From Globisporangium splendens (lineage: Eukaryota > Oomycota > Peronosporomycetes > Pythiales > Pythiaceae), in NCBI GenBank assembly GCA_006386115.1, contig VFIW01000027.1, forward strand, positions 310,001-374,000: a stretch of 64,000 nt of DNA. Direction: 5' to 3'. Every line of letters starts with the position of its first letter. Position 1 is the first letter of the stretch. Position numbers and translations under genes: made by a program. Shown piece after piece: positions 57,341 through 64,000 of the stretch. The notes beneath the pieces are model-generated. The model worked only from the letters and a program-made list of their open reading frames with translations. It ran no database searches and was not told the DNA's origin.

Positions 57341-58272
57341 ATGGAGAAGTCACTGAGTGGTACGCCGAGAGAGGATCTGTTCGATGCCGCATCGGGTGAG
57401 GACGACGCTGACCTGACAGGCAACGCAGACCAGCCTGAGCCAGGACACCACGACGATAACAATGACGACAATGAGGATGATGGCAGTGATGACGCCGCAC
57501 CGATGGAGATGACACGTGATGCGAGTGCATCACCGCCAGAATGGAACAACCACGAGACCAAAGTCATGGGATTCACGATCCTGCTGCTGGAGGAATTCCT
57601 CGTAACCAGTCAACTGCCAAAGACCGCGCAGATGCTCAAGGACGAACTGGACGAATGAGAGCGACGCGATGTGTCCCACTCCGTCGATCTCTGGTGCGAA
57701 ATGTATCACAACTGCCGCGGCGTCCTCGCGCATTGCCGTGCAGCAGAGAGCAATAGCAATAGCAGTACGCTGGAGAAGCTGATCGCATTCTGCGTGAGTC
57801 CAAGCAACCCACTGAATCGCAAAGGTGGACGCTTTGCGCTGGAATTGCGAGACGCTCCCGCGGCGGTCTGCGCTTCGCCCAAAAAATGGGCAGTCTCGCC
57901 AAGAAAAGCGGCATGCAGCTCGCAGCGACGGCGAGCATACCAGCGTTCTCACTCATGGACGCGGATCCGTACGCGTTTCCGCCGCTGTTCGCCGACGATT
58001 TCTACGACCTAACGTCGCCCGGAGCGCGCGGCAATGGCGACGACGGACCGGAAGAACCACGCAGCGGGTTCATCTGCGACTCGCCCGCGAAGGCGATCGT
58101 GTACGCCAACCAGACGACCGAAGCGAGCCACTTCATGAGCACCAAGGAGTGGGAAGTGATCAATCCACAGCGCAGCTTCATTCGCGAAGCCGTCGAAGGC
58201 ACGCTGCGGCGCGTGTCGTCGCCCGTTGCGGCACAGAGAAATAGCGTCTTCACGCCAAACGAAGCAATATAA
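57341..58272 (+). CDS. LisH-like protein gene interrupted by a TGA and a frame change
   Basis: The ATG at 57341 opens a frame with an acidic N-terminus and a LisH-like helix pair, I-L-L-L-E-E-F-L-V-T-S-Q-L-P-K-T-A-Q-M-L. It stops at TGA 57656-57658 after D-E-L-D-E. The same frame then continues E-R-R-D-V-S-H-S-V-D-L-W-C-E-M-Y. This ends near 57880, where coding evidence moves to another frame (R-F-A-Q-K-M-G-S-L-A-K-K-S-G) that runs to 58272. An A6 run lies at about 57880-57886. No GT-AG intron fits both breaks. CGA to TGA would explain the first. LisH motifs mediate dimerisation, often in microtubule proteins; the overall family was not recognised. Confidence 0.55.
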
Positions 58273-58399
58273 GATGAGAAAAACACAGCGAAGAAGGAAC
58301 CAGAGAGCTTCTCATTTCATTACATCAAGCATTAAAACGAGAGAGACTGATTTGATCTTGCAACCAAACGACCTAGTCAGTTAAACCAAGACGGCACGC

Positions 58400-58965
<566 letters not shown>

Positions 58966-60425
58966 TTTCTGTAAAGACAACGAGTTTGCGCCGTTAGTCA
59001 AAAATGAGCTGCAGGGAGGGCGCACGCGGAGGTGGATGTCAATCCAAAAAACGGAAGAGAACAAGACCGCACGAGACAAACGAAAGCGCTGACATCGACC
59101 ACATGTGGAGCTTCTGCGTTGAGGTGAACGACTAGAATGGACGTGTGGGGGTCCTATCCACATGCGACGACCAACGAACAAACGCCAGTCGCGACACACA
59201 GATCTCATCCACGACACCTTCTCCTTTCAGTCACCACAACACCCCACTTGTAGTCCTCACCAACGCTCCCAGGCACCACGTTCTGTTCGTCTCGTGCGTT
59301 AAATGTCTCGACTCTCTGTCTCCATTCTCAGAGAGAGCTCCACCCCCGCGCGCTTGGAATTATACATTCATATATATACCTACGGATTAGGGACACACCG
59401 CCAATCATGGGTGTGCCGCCTAATCCGATCCTTGATATACACACGAGCGCATAATCCGTCGCCGCAGCAGTGCTCGCTGACCGAGCGAGGGGATGGCTGG
59501 CGTCCTGTCTTCCCAAAAGAACTTTGGTCGAGTCAACCGGCGAACCATCTCGCCATCTTGTTCAAAGCACCGCTGGGGAAGTCACCGGAGTTCTGGCATC
59601 GTCGCATGCGGTATCGTAGGATCTTGACGTAGGTACTTGAGGTGGGTGGCTGGGATGGGATGGGTGCGTTCGCTAAGGCATGAAGATCCTCGCGCACTCC
59701 CAAAGGCTTCATGCACGGAGAAAGGTGCGGGTGGTGGTGGTGTACATACCGCTGCTCGGTCTCGGTTCCCAATTCCAAAGTGCTGGCGTCTGCTGCATGC
59801 ACACAGCCGCTGTCGTGTGGTTATGCGCGAGTGACCTCCCCAGCCAACCAAAACGGAGTGTTTCATACAGAGTGTGAAAGATACACCTGTGTACAAAACA
59901 AAACACACTGAAGTCCGAAGTTGATGCAGCTAAGTTCGAAGCCAAGTGTCGTCTAAAGTACGAAAGGGAAACAGAGTGATGGTTGGAAGAAAACACAGAA
60001 TCGACTGAAAGAAAACCAGAGCGACGGAGTGATGGTCGTTTGGAAAATGCAGAATCGACGATCGATCGACGATCGATGCGCATTTGCATGTGCATGAGAC
60101 ATAAGCAGCATTCTTCATGCGAGCCACTTTCTCTTTTGCCTGCTTCTGCGTAGCAGAGAGTACAGTCAGCGGTGTTCCTGCAGGCGAGACAGTTGAAGGC
60201 GAAGCGCTCGTCCACAGACACGACAACGAGAACGCGGTCGAGAACGGACGCGCATCCACTCGCGCTGGCAGACGAGGTCGCATGCTTGAGTCATGCAATG
60301 GTAATTTGAATTCCATACAGGATCACAAAACGCGCTTTTTGGACATATAAAGCCGAGAGATATCTCACAACTTGAAACATGATGCATATAAATAGGCTCT
60401 GCGAGTTCAAGAGGTGAAAAAATGA
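58966..60425. other. Intergenic region
   Basis: About 1.4 kb without a supported gene, starting with the ubiquitin-S27a promoter. An imperfect direct duplication with AGTGATGG and AGAATCGAC blocks lies at about 59970-60065. No kinase N-lobe was found upstream of the relic at 60426. Confidence 0.45.
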
Positions 60426-61070
60426 CGCAGACAAGAACAGGGGATCCTGCAGCGCGACCTGAAATCAAAGAACTGTCTGCTGTCAGACAATTTGGTGGTC
60501 AAGGTGGCAGACTTCGGGCTTTCCCGGTATAAGAGCAAGCTGTATGGAGAGTATACTTTTGTTGGAACACCATTTTGGGCCGCCCCAGAAGTAATTCGGC
60601 ACGAAAACTACGATGAGAAAGCCGATGTCTACAGCTATGCGATTGTGCTGTGGGAACTTGTAGAGCGCAAAGATCCATACGAGAGCTTGAACGCATTCCA
60701 AGTCCCCCTGCTGGTTGCAAACGATGGGCTTCGACCTGCAGAATTTACGAACGCAGCACCTTTAGGGCTAGACCAGTTGATGAAGCAATGCTGGGATGCC
60801 GACCCGGGACAGCGCCCAACGTTTGCTGAACTCGCTGAAACGCTGCAGAAATGGCTACGTCCGGATGAAGAACATAACGATTTGTCGATGCACATTCAAC
60901 GCGAGCAGAACACGGCGACAGAGGAAGAGCTTCACTTTTTTGCATCACCCCATGATACAAATGAGAAGGCAATCCCGATTTTTCTTTCCTCTCGAATGCA
61001 ATCCAAGCGTTCGCTGATTCGGAAACCCTCGTTTAAGAAATCAGGCAGTGATCGTTCGATACAGGAATAG
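60426..61070 (+). pseudogene. 5'-truncated protein kinase relic (C-lobe only)
   Basis: The frame opens after a TGA at 60423 and codes about 214 residues. It begins at the catalytic loop, where H-R-D is altered to Q-R-D (Q-R-D-L-K-S-K-N), then K-V-A-D-F-G-L-S-R, G-T-P-F-W-A-A-P-E-V and a complete C-lobe ending W-D-A-D-P-G-Q-R-P-T-F. No N-lobe with glycine loop and lysine was seen in the 1.4 kb upstream, so ATP binding could not occur. It is TKL/RAF-like. A splice acceptor (CAG at 60428-60430) could join an upstream exon outside my recognition, so loss is likely but not certain. Confidence 0.6.
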
Positions 61071-61304
61071 GTAAGCCCCTCGAAATCGTTATTTGCTTGA
61101 TGGTTTGAAGTGCACTAGACAATTTCATTTTGCTTGTTTATTGTGCCTGCAGGTGCTTAGCCGTTTACAGAAGCTACCGAACCAGTTATCCTTCGCTTTC
61201 AGACCATGTGCTTCACGAATAGCAAAGCCCCCAAATTATTCTTTGTTTGATTGATTGATCTTAAGTGTGCTGGAGGCGGGATATTTGCATTCTGTTAATT
61301 TTTC

Positions 61305-63478
61305 CTACAGGTACTTGTTATAGACATCGACGGAAGCTACTGAGCCAGTGGAGACCGAGTCGACCACGGAGCGCACGGTAGAGGCATCTTCGCGGTCCGT
61401 CAAGGCGTGTTGACTGCTGCCGTTCGTGAGTGCGCTGCTGACGTTGCTGTTTATGCTGATGTAGCTCCGGTTACTTCGAAGATATCGCTGCAGCACCTTG
61501 TTGTAGTACTCGTCATTGCGTGGCGGTCGTCCAGCCGCACGAAGGTTGACATTGGTGCCGCGTCGTTCAGTGGGGACTGGAGTACGCTTGAGTCCAGCGG
61601 CCAGTACGTCCATGTGATACTGGCGAGACCCAAGACGGTAGTCTGCTGGATCTCTGTTTTTGTTGGTGGACGAAACCGTGAGAGCCGCACCATAGTCGCT
61701 GACCGTGCCGACATCGTTAGAGGAGAACGAGATCAACGACGGCATGGACGACGATGCAGCCGCCGAGATGTTCTGTGGCAGCTTGCTGTTTTGGATCTCG
61801 TAATGCTCGACGACGTCCACCATTGACGCCGGCTTCGGACGAGGCGTTTTCCTCCCAGCTGGTCTCGATAGACTCAGCCGCTGGTGCTTTTCCGATTCTA
61901 TGCCAAAGGACATGGCTGAGATCGACGAGTCTTCGTCGGGGATATTTCCTGCCGCCGATGCCTGATACGCTGCTCGGATCGCCGAAGAATCGGTGATCGT
62001 CGACGAGATTGTTTGACGGTGCAAGGATCCAGATCGTTTGCGTTTCTTCTCGAGTTGTTTGAGAAGTTTGGCCTTCGTTTGCACACCCGATGGGATCACC
62101 GACGTCACGCATTGCAAGCAGAAGATTTCGGTGCACGGCGCCTGGGACTTTTTGCCGCCTGCGTGAGATCGGTGGTAATTGGCGCAGAAGATTGGCTTTT
62201 TGACGCGGCAGGAACGGCACGTGCGTTGCCAGCATCCTCGGCATTGCCGCGGTGAATCCCAGAAAAACATCGATCGCGCACACACACCGCAGCGGTCTTT
62301 TTCTGGCTTGCTCAACATTTGCGACATTATGGCGCCAGGCGCAGCGCTGAAGGAGTGGAGATGCATCGAAAGGTTCTTGGCTTGGCCGCTTTGCGCCGTG
62401 TTCGCCATGGCGATAATGCTGTTAGCAAAGCACACATCGCCGAACATGGACGAGATACGGCCCTCGGGATTGAACTCGCCGTGCATGTACATGTTGACGA
62501 GGTCGTTGTCCTGCTTCTTGAAGAGAATGGCAATGGAGATGTAGCCACGAACATAGTGACTCGCTTGATTCGCGATGGACCTGCTGCAGTCATCCGTCGC
62601 GTCGATTGATTGAAGGACCATGTAGCCAAACTCATCCCCGAGATCGTCCTTGAAAGTGTCCATTTTCTATGGCATCATCAACAAGAATATACAAGGTCAG
62701 TGCCAAATCACACACCTCTGCTTGAGCTTGTTAGCCCAAACACACACTGATTATGTCAGCGTTGTACCTTGAAGCAGAGCAAGTCTCGATTCTTGCACAA
62801 GAAGAGACCTGGAGTCTTGAGCGCCGTCCACGTAATACCGGAGAACTGGAACGGTTCCTGCTCGTCTCCACATCGGTCGACGTGAAGCACGCCGGCGTCG
62901 ATGAAATTGCTGCCCAGGAGCGTGTGCAGCACTTGGGCGTCCTTGGTCGTGTCAGCGTAGAGACCGTTCATGACGTCGTTGAGCGAGCCGTGGATCGTGC
63001 CGTTGGCCATCATCGTGCTGGTGCGCTGCTTCCTTCGCACGTGGCGGTATACACGCACATCGTTGGACTCCCGGATCAGTTTCCATTGACGATCCCGAGC
63101 TTCAAAGTTGTTGGACGACGGCGAGAAAGAGCCTGCTGCTGGGTTGGTGCTCACGCGCTGTTTCTTGGTGCCTCGCGCGATCGCGGCGCGTTCCCGTTCT
63201 TCGCGCAGGCGGAACATCTGCAGCGTGCAGTCGAGTCGCTTGTTGCAGACTTCATGGTATGCCTTGAGTTTAGCCGAGCTGATATCACTGCGACTGGCAC
63301 GGATCCGCAGCATGTTGTCCTCGGTCTTGATGAAGTACGACGCTTCCAGGTCGGTGTCGATTTCTGGATCGCGCTCGCGCGTGCGCACCGACGTTGCGGT
63401 CGACGCGGAGCGCGGCGCCGCTAGCATCGGGATCTCGTCACCAAAGTAGTTGGCATGAAGCACTGGTCCAAGTGTCAT
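61305..63478 (-). CDS. START plus FYVE-like zinc-finger protein
   Basis: Two exons, 63478-62768 and 62666-61305, encode about 690 residues. The ATG at 63478 is used because the codon three positions upstream is TTG. Residues about 130-335 fit the START-like lipid-binding region of oomycete proteins (for example R-V-Y-R-H-V-R-R and Y-M-V-L-Q-S-I). A zinc-finger region of about 65 residues follows with C-G-V-C, C-R-G-C, C-R-S-C and F-C-L-Q-C pairs. It resembles FYVE but lacks an obvious R-R-H-H-C-R block, so phosphoinositide binding is uncertain. The C-terminal half is Ser-rich with a N-D-E-Y-Y-N-K-V-L motif. Lipid or endosome binding is inferred. Confidence 0.85.
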
Positions 63479-64000
63479 GCCGGACAAGTGACTGAATGGT
63501 CGAGTGAGTGGACACCGGAACGAGAAGAGGATATGAAGAGGTAATGGTGCAAGAAGGTATTTATAATAATGACGATCGCGTGTCTGCGTTCAAAGGATCG
63601 TGAGAACGAGCACAGAGGCGGCGAAGGAGACAAAGAGACGCGAGCGGACGTCGGAACGTAGACGCCGAAGAGCTTTGCTTCTCCTTGTGCCTTTCACACA
63701 CACGCAGCAAAGACGGTTGTGTGTTTGGACGGCGGGATTATGTATTGGAGTGGCGCCGAGCGCTCGCTCGCTCCCCTCAATTGATCCAAGGACGACACAG
63801 AAAAGAGGAGGAGGGCAAGTGGACGCATCTCCCTCGCATTCGTGTGTTTTTCTCCAATTTGGTGCGCTCTATTCTTCTTCTCGGCGGTTGTTCTTTCTGT
63901 CTCGTTTTTTGCGCGATGGGTGCGGTCAGTGCTTGTATCCGCTTCTCTCACTCAGAGCAGTACATTGGTTCAATGTACTGACGCCATATTTGGCAAAACG
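63479..64000. promoter_or_regulatory. Right-edge upstream region
   Basis: This stretch contains the 5' leader and promoter of the START+FYVE-like gene. No second gene is supported before the window ends. Confidence 0.4.

Noticed and set aside
59968..60065. Imperfect tandem duplication with AGTGATGG and AGAATCGAC
   Set aside because: Simple local duplication with no further structure.

Overview
This window looks like nuclear DNA of an oomycete, most likely of the Pythium/Phytophthora (Peronosporales) lineage. The evidence is dense intron-poor eukaryotic genes, short introns of about 60-120 bp with GT(A/G)...AG borders, strong C/G preference at third codon positions, and oomycete-style gene families: a START+FYVE-like protein, TKL receptor kinases with leucine-rich ectodomains built from 22-residue exons, and a short Cys/His-rich protein. 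The assignment rests on gene content and structure only, with no database search.

Layout, left to right. 0.6-11 kb: a Cys/His-rich small protein, glucosidase II beta, an interrupted NAK-type kinase, mitochondrial ribosomal protein bL17, a Mis18 kinetochore protein and the GPI mannosyltransferase PIG-Z/Smp3. 10.4-12.6 kb: a gene-free stretch with two diverged copies of a decayed repeat. 12.6-20.6 kb: an EF-hand/mitochondrial carrier fusion, F1-ATP synthase gamma, an interrupted helical-repeat protein and a frameshifted GNAT acetyltransferase. 21-32 kb: a CDK1/2-type kinase with a PSTAMRE helix, a large ankyrin protein, a fatty-acid desaturase and a cytochrome P450. 33.9-42.8 kb: three receptor-like TKL kinases in a row; the first two are tandem duplicates with identical internal exon lengths, and the third lacks the leucine-rich ectodomain. 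43-54 kb: a nucleotide-sugar transporter, the ribosome silencing factor RsfS, an FHA protein and two divergent coiled-coil proteins. 54-64 kb: a second desaturase (close paralogue of the first, opposite strand), a broken LisH-like gene, ubiquitin-S27a, a 5'-truncated kinase relic and a START+FYVE-like protein.

The genes do not form one pathway. Several serve the mitochondrion (bL17, ATP synthase gamma, carrier, RsfS), several the ER and membranes (glucosidase II beta, PIG-Z, sugar transporter, desaturases, P450), and several signalling. The most unusual observations are four nuclear genes interrupted by single-base nonsense or frame lesions in otherwise intact frames, the exon-per-repeat architecture of the tandem receptor kinases, the EF-hand/carrier fusion, and a recurrent AGCCAATC promoter-like octamer. 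Exon borders were derived by hand from splice motifs and reading-frame continuity.
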